A DNA stretch of 64,000 bases, from contig JBFHIJ010000002.1 in NCBI GenBank assembly GCA_041596515.1, positions 1-64,000 of the forward strand, read 5' to 3'. The translations under genes were made by a program, and so were the position numbers. The notes beneath the pieces were generated by a model. The model did not search any database, was not told the origin of the DNA, and worked only from the letters and a program-made list of their open reading frames with translations. This document shows, piece after piece, positions 8,516-16,396 of this stretch (its first letter is position 1; the number at the start of each line of letters is the position of its first letter). This DNA comes from JBFHIJ01 sp041596515 (GTDB taxonomy: Bacteria; Bacteroidota; Ignavibacteria; Kapaibacteriales; UBA2268).

Positions 8516-11500
8516 ATGGAAACATACAATAAACAAGATAAAATAATAAATAAAATAGATGCGACAAAAAGGTCGGAACTGATAAATATAACTATAAAGA
8601 ATTTACTCTATGCTGCATCAGTATCGGGTTTATCTTTTATTGCTATAATAGCACTTGAGTCATTACTTAATTCTAGCATAGCTACTAGAACAGCACTTGT
8701 GAGTATTTGGTTTGCTTTAAATTTTGTGCTTTTGATAGTATCTCTTATTCCTACTTTCAGGTATCTTAAGGATACCAATAAGTCAGGAGTAGAATCAATT
8801 GCCTTTAGAGTTGGTGAATACTATCCTGAAATAAAAGATAGCTTGAGTAATGCAATTCAGTTGAGATATAATAATAGAATAGCTGATATTTTCTCAAATG
8901 AATTGATTGTCGCTTCTTACGAAGATGCAGTTAAAAAATCAGAGCCGCGGAATTTTAGCGTAATTATTGATAAAAAATCTTTTAAAAAGTCCTTACTATT
9001 CTTTGTTTCTGTAGTTAGTATAACTTTGTTATCCTTCATAGCTATGGGATCTAATGCTCAATCCGCTTTAAATAGATTAGTTAATTACAATAAGTCGTTT
9101 GTGCCTCCCGCACCATTTTCATTATCTATTACACCAACGGATGCAGATTTAGAGCGTGGAGATAGTATCAACGTTTCTATTAACTATACCGGTGAAATAA
9201 ATCAAAAAGTATATTTGATGATAAAATATGAGAATGATAATAACTTTGAAAAAATAGAACTCAATAATAAAGCCTCTAATTCATTTACATATAAATTCAA
9301 TGCCTTAAAGTATAACGTAGACTGTTTTGCTTATGCTGAATGGTTTGATAATCCTGTTATTACAGATACATGTAAGATAAATATCTATGAAAGACCTTAT
9401 GTAAAAGCTTTTGAAGGATCTATTTCATTCCCTTTATACACTGGGAAACGTGTTCAAAGTTTCGACCAGGAAGAAGGAGATATTTCAGCTCTAATCGGAA
9501 GTAAAGTTCGAATTACCGCTACTACAGGCAAAGATATAACTAAAGCAAAAATACTATGGTTATCTGAAATTGAAAAAGATTCAGTTAGTACTAAAGATAC
9601 TGTTACTTACGAAATGACTGTAAATGGGAACACAGCTGTTGGTGGGTTTAATATGAGCTCATCAGGTTCTTATAAAATTTATGTTGAAGATGAAGACGGC
9701 TATACAAATTCCAACCCTATCGAATACACCGTAATCGCTACAGAAGATGAATATCCTGCTATTACTTTACTTCAACCAATTTCTGATATTAGAATTGGGG
9801 ACAGTGGCCTGCTGGCAATCAAAGTAGATATAAATGATGATTACGGATTTTCCGGATTAAAACTTTTCTACAAGCGTATAGAGTCCAGATACACTGAGCC
9901 TGATCAAGAGTTTTCAGCTATTGATTTAGATTTTAATAAACAAGATAATATGCAAAATATATTCTATGTTTGGAACTTACATGATTTACATATATCTCCG
10001 GAAGATAGGTTTGAATTCTATTTAGAAGTAGCAGATAATGATATTATCAGAGGCCCCAAAAAAGCTAAAACTATACATCTGACTGTAAAACTTCCATCGC
10101 TAATGGAAGCTATGCAAGATGCTGAAAACGAGCAAAAACAAATAGAAGAAGAGTTGAAAAAAGTACTTTCAGAAGCGCAGAAAGTACAAAAAGATATGGA
10201 AGAGTTTGACAGGAAAGTTCTTAAAGATAAAAAGAAAAACGAACTCAATTGGGAAGATAAAAAAAATCTTGAAAAAATTGCAAACAAGAAAAAAGATATA
10301 AACGAGAAGCTAGATAAAATTCAGGATAGACTCCAAAAAGCTACTGATGAGATGCAAAAATCTAATATGCTGTCAGAAGAGACTATGCAAAAATATATGC
10401 AGTTACAAGATTTGATGAGCAAAGTAGATAATCAAGAATTTAGGCAGATGCAACAGAATCTGCAGGATGCTCTCAAACAAATGGATAAAAAAGAAATCCA
10501 AAAAGCAATGGAAAATTATGAATTTAACGAAGAGCAATTCAACCAGAATATAGAAAGAACCATGAAAATGCTGAAAAGGATGCAAGCCGAACAAAAAGCG
10601 GATGCTATCCAAAAACAAGCAGAAAAAATGGCAAAGCAACAAGAAGAAATAAGCAAACAACTTGATAATGCAAATGAAAAGCAAGCTAAAGAACTTGCAA
10701 AAAAACAGGAACAGCTTGCTAAAGATTTGGAACGTTTGCAGGAAGAACTCAAAAAGTTAGAAGAAATGATGCAGGAGTATCAGGAAGAGATGCCTATGGA
10801 TGAGCTACAACAGGCAATGGAAGAGTTGAATCCAGAACAAACAAAAAATGAAATGATGGAAGCTTCTTCGCAAATGAAGCAAAACCAGAAATCTTCAGCC
10901 CAAAAAAATCAAAAGTCAGCACAAAGTAAAATGCAGAAGTTCTCCCAAAGCATGAAGAACATGAAAGAACAACTGCAACAAGAAGATAATCAGGAAGCTA
11001 TGAAGCAATTAGAAAAATCTATTTCTGATATGATTGAAATATCAAAGAATCAGGAAGAGATTACTAAAAAAACTGAGAACTCTGATTATAATTCTAAATC
11101 ATTGCCGCAAATTGCTCAGCAGCAAGAAAAAAATTCAAGAGCTTTGATGAATGTTGCTAATAACCTTTCTAAACTTGGCGAAAAGTCATTTTCTGTTACT
11201 CCTGAAATGGGACGAGAACTTGGAAATTCAATGCAACAGATGAGTGAATCTATTTCTCAGCTTTCAGAACGAAGAACACATTTTGCTAAAAGAGCTCAAG
11301 CATCAGCGATGACTTCGCTAAATAATGCAATCTCTCAAATGCAGGATATGCTTGGACAAATGAAAGAAAATGGTGGCTCGTGTAATAATCCCGGAGGCAG
11401 TGGTGAAGGCTCGCAACCTAAGCCCGGTGGTGGTTTCCAGCAACAATTACAGCAAATTGCAGCAGAACAGCAGATGATAAGCCAATCGATGAAACAGATG

Positions 11501-11995
11501 ATGCAGCAAGGTGGGCAAGGAATGTCACCTCAGCAACAAGCTCAACACCAAAGACTTTCTGAGAAGCAAGGTCAGAGTGCTCAGCAAATGCAAAAACTTA
11601 CAGATGAGCAAAAGCAATTTGGCAAAAAAGGTGAACGGAAAACTAATGGCGACTTGAATAAAATAACTAAAGATATGCAAGAAGTGCTTAAAGATATGCA
11701 ATCCGGTAAAATTGATCAGGAAACAATCAAAAAACAAGATAAAATAGTTTCAAGATTATTAGATGCTACCAGATCAATAAACGATAGAGATTTTGAAAAG
11801 CAAAGAGAATCTGAAGAAGGTAAAAGTAGATTTTTAGTTTCACCTTCGGAAGTGGATTTGCAAACTCAGGAAGGTAAATCAAGGTTATTTAGAGAAATTC
11901 TGCGTGCTTCAAAAAATACATATACAAAAGACTACCAAAATATTATTTACAAGTATTTTAAGAAGCTTGAGAATGCAGAAGAAAATCAAAAATAA
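8516..11995 (+). CDS. DUF4175-like giant coiled-coil membrane protein
   Basis: A 1159-residue protein. Three hydrophobic helices occur in the first 190 residues (about 25-50, 58-80, 160-182), followed by beta-sandwich-like segments (about 195-510) and then a very long charged coiled coil (about 525-830) rich in Lys, Glu, Gln and Met. A Gln/Met/Gly-rich low-complexity tract (about 940-1050) precedes a conserved-looking C-terminus of about 100 residues. The order resembles DUF4175 proteins of Bacteroidota-type bacteria. It is probably anchored in the inner membrane with a large periplasmic region. It starts 5 nt after the DUF4159 gene. Family assignment is from layout and context; function is unknown. 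Confidence 0.8.
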   Translation: METYNKQDKIINKIDATKRSELINITIKNLLYAASVSGLSFIAIIALESLLNSSIATRTALVSIWFALNFVLLIVSLIPTFRYLKDTNKSGVESIAFRVGEYYPEIKDSLSNAIQLRYNNRIADIFSNELIVASYEDAVKKSEPRNFSVIIDKKSFKKSLLFFVSVVSITLLSFIAMGSNAQSALNRLVNYNKSFVPPAPFSLSITPTDADLERGDSINVSINYTGEINQKVYLMIKYENDNNFEKIELNNKASNSFTYKFNALKYNVDCFAYAEWFDNPVITDTCKINIYERPYVKAFEGSISFPLYTGKRVQSFDQEEGDISALIGSKVRITATTGKDITKAKILWLSEIEKDSVSTKDTVTYEMTVNGNTAVGGFNMSSSGSYKIYVEDEDGYTNSNPIEYTVIATEDEYPAITLLQPISDIRIGDSGLLAIKVDINDDYGFSGLKLFYKRIESRYTEPDQEFSAIDLDFNKQDNMQNIFYVWNLHDLHISPEDRFEFYLEVADNDIIRGPKKAKTIHLTVKLPSLMEAMQDAENEQKQIEEELKKVLSEAQKVQKDMEEFDRKVLKDKKKNELNWEDKKNLEKIANKKKDINEKLDKIQDRLQKATDEMQKSNMLSEETMQKYMQLQDLMSKVDNQEFRQMQQNLQDALKQMDKKEIQKAMENYEFNEEQFNQNIERTMKMLKRMQAEQKADAIQKQAEKMAKQQEEISKQLDNANEKQAKELAKKQEQLAKDLERLQEELKKLEEMMQEYQEEMPMDELQQAMEELNPEQTKNEMMEASSQMKQNQKSSAQKNQKSAQSKMQKFSQSMKNMKEQLQQEDNQEAMKQLEKSISDMIEISKNQEEITKKTENSDYNSKSLPQIAQQQEKNSRALMNVANNLSKLGEKSFSVTPEMGRELGNSMQQMSESISQLSERRTHFAKRAQASAMTSLNNAISQMQDMLGQMKENGGSCNNPGGSGEGSQPKPGGGFQQQLQQIAAEQQMISQSMKQMMQQGGQGMSPQQQAQHQRLSEKQGQSAQQMQKLTDEQKQFGKKGERKTNGDLNKITKDMQEVLKDMQSGKIDQETIKKQDKIVSRLLDATRSINDRDFEKQRESEEGKSRFLVSPSEVDLQTQEGKSRLFREILRASKNTYTKDYQNIIYKYFKKLENAEENQK

Positions 11996-12100
11996 TGATG
12001 GACCTTACAATTATTATAATAAATATAATAATTACCAAATCAGAGTTAATGTAGTGCTGAATTTTCTTGCAACCCTTGCAATCAGTTGATTTTATTATAC

Positions 12101-12128
12101 AAAAAAGTGGGTTAAATTTTAACCCACT
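12101..12128 (-). terminator. Terminator after the mscS-like gene
   Basis: AGTGGGTT (12106-12113) pairs with AACCCACT (12121-12128). Read on the minus strand the stem is followed by TTTTTT, so it terminates the leftward mscS-like transcript. It lies between convergent genes. Confidence 0.75.
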
Positions 12129-12147
12129 ATAATGAATAGTAGTTAAA

Positions 12148-12957
12148 CTATAAATTTTCTTTGTATTGATTTACAGCGTCTATCCATTCACACCAAATTT
12201 GAGATTCAGTCTCGGTCTTCTTATGCACTTTGGATATATAGTGAAGGAAACAAGTAGTTTTATCCTCTTTCATAGTAAAATGGATAAGTGGTTTATCTCT
12301 GATAAACAGAATTTCGTCAGTGTGGTTATGGATTTCTCTATTTTCTAATGTTGATTTATCAATATTATATTTATCAGCTATTTGGTTAAGTATTGGAGAA
12401 AAATACTGAATATTATTATCAGGTATCATAATTTCCAGAGTGTTCCAAACCAATCCGAAACCTCGACTATAGTTTCTCAAAGTTTTTGTGATAAATGTAC
12501 TATTCGGTATTTTAAGAATATTACCGGAATAAATATCTTCGAACTTAGAATTCGTCTCAGCAACAGTTACAAAAATTGGTCCTGTTTGGATTACATCACC
12601 TGTATAATCGTCTATTTGAATACGGTCTCCAACTTTAAACAAATCTCGCCAGATAATAACAAAGTTAGAAATCAAATCTAAGATAAGCTCCTTAGACGAT
12701 ATAATAAAAGCACCTGTGACTAAACCTAAGAAAGTAATAATACTACTTACGAACTCGTACCAGATTACAACAATAGAACTCAGTATCAGAATATTAATTA
12801 TCGTAGTTGCAGACTGCCTATGCATATATTTTTTACGTAAATGCTTGTCTTTACTATCTATATATTTAATAATCAGCCATTTGACTAATGATAATAGTAA
12901 AAAGAGTGCAAAAGTCATCAGTATACGCTGAGTGCTATTATCAAACCAAGAGTTCAT
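12148..12957 (-). CDS. MscS-family mechanosensitive channel
   Basis: A 269-residue small-conductance mechanosensitive channel. It has an N-terminal helix (about 10-28), a second (about 52-72) and a third pore-lining segment, FLGLVTGAFIISSKELILDL. The MscS beta domain follows, with LFKVGDRIQIDDYTGDV and KIPNSTFITKTLRNYSRG, then a C-terminal cytoplasmic domain. These proteins open under membrane tension to release solutes in hypo-osmotic shock. The frame extends to a TTG at 12969, but the ATG at 12957 lies 1 nt after the stop of the ATP-grasp fusion gene, indicating translational coupling in one operon. Confidence 0.9.
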   Translation of the reverse strand: MNSWFDNSTQRILMTFALFLLLSLVKWLIIKYIDSKDKHLRKKYMHRQSATTIINILILSSIVVIWYEFVSSIITFLGLVTGAFIISSKELILDLISNFVIIWRDLFKVGDRIQIDDYTGDVIQTGPIFVTVAETNSKFEDIYSGNILKIPNSTFITKTLRNYSRGFGLVWNTLEIMIPDNNIQYFSPILNQIADKYNIDKSTLENREIHNHTDEILFIRDKPLIHFTMKEDKTTCFLHYISKVHKKTETESQIWCEWIDAVNQYKENL

Positions 12958-12958
12958 A

Positions 12959-15106
12959 TTAGTCTCCAAAATTGTCGAGAAGTAATGATAAAAGAACTGC
13001 TCTGTCCAATAAACTATCTTTGATTATGTATTCTTTACGTGTACGAATATTACCACCAAGTGCACCCATTCCTTCTACAGCAGGGACATTTTCAGATACA
13101 TTGCAGATATTTGATGAAGTAGGGCGATGAGTCGCTTTTAAATTAATTTCTAACTTTTTGGATAAAGATTCTATTTCAGCACAAAAGTCTTCATTTCTAT
13201 TTTCATAATTAAGGGGCTTCCTATTTAGAAGTCTCTTAATATTGTGGTTTATATTAGAATTTGTAGGCGGTTTGGCATATTCTTTAATCTTTTGTTCGAC
13301 TTTTTCTTTAATATCTAAAGTATCAAAAGAGAAAGTAACTTTTATTGTAGCTTTATAAATGTCCGATTCGGCAATATAATTATAATCAGTATTATCAAAT
13401 CTAATTGAGATATTATATGACTCCGATAATTTATTTATCTTATTGAGTAAAAGTATATATTGCTTAAGAAGTAAACTACCGTTACTTATGCTGGAATAAT
13501 CTATTCTATATTTAAGTTTACCTGCACAAGAGGATGTATAAGCACCATCAGGATTGCCATTTTTTAAGCCAAAAATTCTTTTTGCACGATTGCTATGATT
13601 AATCACAATATCTCTACTAAAGTGTCCGCCGATAGTGTCGTCACTCATAAGCAAAATGCCAATATTCCGCTTTTTAAGAGTTTTAAGATGCTTTAGTGTT
13701 TTCAGAGCAACAATCAATAAAGCTATACCGGATTTACTCTCGGCAATGCCTGACCCATAGATTTTATTCTGATCATGATAGACATTCAGATGAGTTTGAA
13801 AATCTGATATTGTATCACTATGAATTAGTAATAAAGTGTCGTCCATTTCCTGAGAATGATTACGGAAGTAATATATATCACCTGCTTCAGTCTGAGGATA
13901 TATTTGTTTGTCGAATCCTAACTGAACAAACAGTTTCGCAATATTTTTATTTAAATAATTTACCCCTTCAGTGTTATATGCATTAGAGCTTATAGCTACA
14001 AAATTCTCAATTAAATCATTTATTGAGCCCATTTGGCTTCGCACAAATCTTCTGATTCTTGCAGTTTTATTCAATTTAGAATTGTCAATGTTACTAATAG
14101 TAATGGGGTTATTCTGATAGCTTGTCCCAAAATAACGCAACGAAGCATGTTCAAGTATTTTATTTATTAGACCTTCATAACTATATCCTGCTACAGTTGC
14201 AGCCTGAAAGAAGGAACCGCCTAAACCAAGTGAAGCCATAGAATTGATTTCTAATAAATATAGATTACCTTCAGAATCCATCCTGAAGTCAACTCTTGCA
14301 TAATCACACAAACCAAGAGAATTGAAAGCTCTTCTTGATAAATCTTGAATTTCTGCCATTTTATCAGGTGCTAACTCAGGAGGGCATATCTTTGGCATGG
14401 GAGCTTTCGTTTTATTCTCGTAAGTTTGAATGTCATCAGGAGAATTTAAACCAAGCTCTACGATAGGTAATATTTCTAAATTTGGTTCATTGCCTAATAA
14501 ACCAACAGCAAATTCGCGACCTGAGATGAATCTTTCAACAAAAACTGCAACATTGCTGTCCAAAAGCTCTTTTACTGCAAGATCTAACTCCTCTTTGTTG
14601 TATACCACTTTCATACCCATAGAAACAGATTCATTTCTAGGTTTTACAATAAGTGGAAATGCTAAGTCATTCATCTGATAATCATGACCATTTATAACAG
14701 TATATTCCGGCGTAGGTAAACCAAATCGTTGGAATACAATTTTAGTCATAACTTTATCTAAAGCAATACCATGTGCAGAAGGACCGCTACCTACATAAGG
14801 AACCCCCATCATTTCCAACATAGCAGGTATATGTGTATACCGGCTTTGACCCTGGATGCCGTAAGCCATATTAAAAACCATACCCTGGAATTCGCCTAAA
14901 ATAACTTTAGGCATAAAGCTTTGCAGCTTAGCAATTACATCTTTATTGCCATCTATGATTCTGACGTTATGCCCTTCAGATTCAAGAGATGTAGTAACTT
15001 TTTCAACAATTTTTTTGCTGTAAAACTCTTTATTTCTAATACCAAATAAATTTATTACATCTTCTTGGGATACATCTGATTTGTTATAGATAACAGCGAC
15101 TTTCAT
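12959..15106 (-). CDS. ATP-grasp (D-Ala-D-Ala ligase-like) / degenerate M20 fusion protein
   Basis: A 715-residue two-domain protein. Residues 1-325 are a D-Ala-D-Ala ligase-type ATP-grasp enzyme: GVPYVGSGPSAHGIALDK (101-118), IVKP (K155), ERFISGREFA (E191), RVDF (D273) and LEINS (E286, N288) supply nucleotide, Mg2+ and substrate positions. Residues 360-715 follow the M20/CPG2 zinc-peptidase pattern, but most catalytic positions are changed. LLLIHSDT keeps His429/Asp431. The bridging Asp is Glu456 (IAESKSG), the DEE motif reads DDT (489-491), and the final His position reads Arg (GGNIRTRKEY). So a live ligase seems joined to a non-catalytic peptidase fold. Substrate is unknown; a peptide or amino-acid ligase is more likely than true Ddl. 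Its promoter is at 15142-15171. Confidence 0.82.
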   Translation of the reverse strand: MKVAVIYNKSDVSQEDVINLFGIRNKEFYSKKIVEKVTTSLESEGHNVRIIDGNKDVIAKLQSFMPKVILGEFQGMVFNMAYGIQGQSRYTHIPAMLEMMGVPYVGSGPSAHGIALDKVMTKIVFQRFGLPTPEYTVINGHDYQMNDLAFPLIVKPRNESVSMGMKVVYNKEELDLAVKELLDSNVAVFVERFISGREFAVGLLGNEPNLEILPIVELGLNSPDDIQTYENKTKAPMPKICPPELAPDKMAEIQDLSRRAFNSLGLCDYARVDFRMDSEGNLYLLEINSMASLGLGGSFFQAATVAGYSYEGLINKILEHASLRYFGTSYQNNPITISNIDNSKLNKTARIRRFVRSQMGSINDLIENFVAISSNAYNTEGVNYLNKNIAKLFVQLGFDKQIYPQTEAGDIYYFRNHSQEMDDTLLLIHSDTISDFQTHLNVYHDQNKIYGSGIAESKSGIALLIVALKTLKHLKTLKKRNIGILLMSDDTIGGHFSRDIVINHSNRAKRIFGLKNGNPDGAYTSSCAGKLKYRIDYSSISNGSLLLKQYILLLNKINKLSESYNISIRFDNTDYNYIAESDIYKATIKVTFSFDTLDIKEKVEQKIKEYAKPPTNSNINHNIKRLLNRKPLNYENRNEDFCAEIESLSKKLEINLKATHRPTSSNICNVSENVPAVEGMGALGGNIRTRKEYIIKDSLLDRAVLLSLLLDNFGD

Positions 15107-15141
15107 AACTACTCACAAATATTGTCGTTTTTAAAATTTGG

Positions 15142-15171
15142 CAAATATACATTTAAAGACTGTATTTTCAA
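15142..15171 (-). promoter_or_regulatory. Bacteroidota-type promoter of the ATP-grasp/mscS operon
   Basis: On the minus strand TTG (15171-15169) is followed after 19 nt by TATATTTG (15149-15142), matching the TTG-N19-21-TAnnTTTG consensus. It lies about 36 nt upstream of the ATG at 15106. Confidence 0.7.
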
Positions 15172-15271
15172 CTCGAAATTTTTAGCATCATAAAATATAT
15201 TATTGAGACAAGAAAAGGGGAGAGGAATAGGAAAAATATGGCACTCCATAAATGAAGTACCATACAAGATT

Positions 15272-16387
15272 TTATTTAGATTTGGGTATATACAAACGGA
15301 ATGTGGCGCCGTTACCGATTTCTGATTCAACTTCGATTTTGCCTTTCATTTCTTCTACAAGTCGCTTAACAATAGAGAGACCTAAACCGGTAGAATTTTC
15401 ATTACCTGTTGGTCTGGCAGATAGTTTTTGAAATTTTGTAAACATCTTTTGCTGATCTTCTTTTGAAATGCCCGGACCTTCATCTTTTACTTCTGTTATC
15501 AAATAATTTTCATCTTCGTTGACATTTATATATATATTCTTTTCGTAGGGAGAAAATTTAATTGCATTAGACACAAGATTATCTATCACCTGAGCCACTT
15601 TGCCTGAATCTGCATAACAACTGTTATCACTAATCGAATTATCAAAAATCAACTCAATGGATTTATCTGCAGCTCTTTTTATATAGTTTGTGTAACAGTC
15701 ATTAACAACGTTAGCCAAAGGGAAATCTTCCATTAATAGGTTGATTTTTCCTTGCTCTATAGCATTTACGTCTAATAAATCAGTAACCAGTTTGAACATT
15801 TGTAAAGCAGAAGTATTAATATCTTTCGTAAAATCTCTCATTTCGTCAATATCAAAGCCCATATCTTCTCTGAGTATAAGTTCTGAGAGTCCCATAATTG
15901 CACTTAATGGATTTTTCAAATCGTGAGCTGCAATGCCTAAAAATTCGTTTTTCTCTTCATTAAGTTTAAATAGTTCTAAATTTTGATTCCTGATAGTGTC
16001 CGTAGCAAGTTTCAAATTAATATGAGTATTTATCCTGACAAGAAGTTCTTCTTTCTTAAATGGCTTAGTTATATAATCGACACCGCCTATCTGGAAACCT
16101 TGAATAATATCTTCTGTATCAGACTTTGCAGTAAGGAAAATAACCGGAATATGAGCCACTTCCGGGTCACTTTTTAGTTTCTCACAAACTTCATATCCAT
16201 TCATGTCCGGCATCATCACATCTAATAAAATCAAATCCGGCATAATATTTTTGACCATATTTAAAGCTTGGATGCCGTTAGTAGCCATGGCGATATCAAA
16301 AGACTCTTCCATCAGGATTCCACCGATGACTTGGAGATTTTGCATAATATCGTCAACTATAAATATTTTTGGTTTTTTTATTTGCAT
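15272..16387 (-). CDS. Receiver-histidine kinase hybrid
   Basis: A 371-residue protein with an N-terminal receiver (DLILLDVMMP, D56), HisKA with GIAAHDLKNP (H155) and HATPase_c with SNAIKFSP (N box), DEGPGI (G1) and STGLGLSIVKRL (G2). No sensor or membrane part is present. An AGGAG site (16398-16394) precedes the ATG with good spacing, and the gene starts 9 nt after the 709-residue kinase, so the two are co-expressed. The architecture matches the kinase at 6033. The receiver of one could take phosphate from the other, giving a relay; this is inference. Confidence 0.9.
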   Translation of the reverse strand: MQIKKPKIFIVDDIMQNLQVIGGILMEESFDIAMATNGIQALNMVKNIMPDLILLDVMMPDMNGYEVCEKLKSDPEVAHIPVIFLTAKSDTEDIIQGFQIGGVDYITKPFKKEELLVRINTHINLKLATDTIRNQNLELFKLNEEKNEFLGIAAHDLKNPLSAIMGLSELILREDMGFDIDEMRDFTKDINTSALQMFKLVTDLLDVNAIEQGKINLLMEDFPLANVVNDCYTNYIKRAADKSIELIFDNSISDNSCYADSGKVAQVIDNLVSNAIKFSPYEKNIYINVNEDENYLITEVKDEGPGISKEDQQKMFTKFQKLSARPTGNENSTGLGLSIVKRLVEEMKGKIEVESEIGNGATFRLYIPKSK

Positions 16388-16396
16388 TTTAAACTC

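Noticed and set aside
10018..10752. Several minus-strand frames with Phe/Leu/Ser-rich sequence inside the DUF4175-like gene
   Set aside because: They mirror the Lys/Glu/Gln-rich coiled coil and have no independent support.
11904..12089. A 61-codon plus-strand frame at the end of the DUF4175-like gene
   Set aside because: It lies mostly inside the large gene in another frame, with low-complexity Asn/Tyr composition.
15109..15330. A 73-codon minus-strand frame between the ATP-grasp fusion gene and the kinase
   Set aside because: It overlaps the kinase C-terminus, has no ribosome site or recognisable domain, and covers the consensus promoter.
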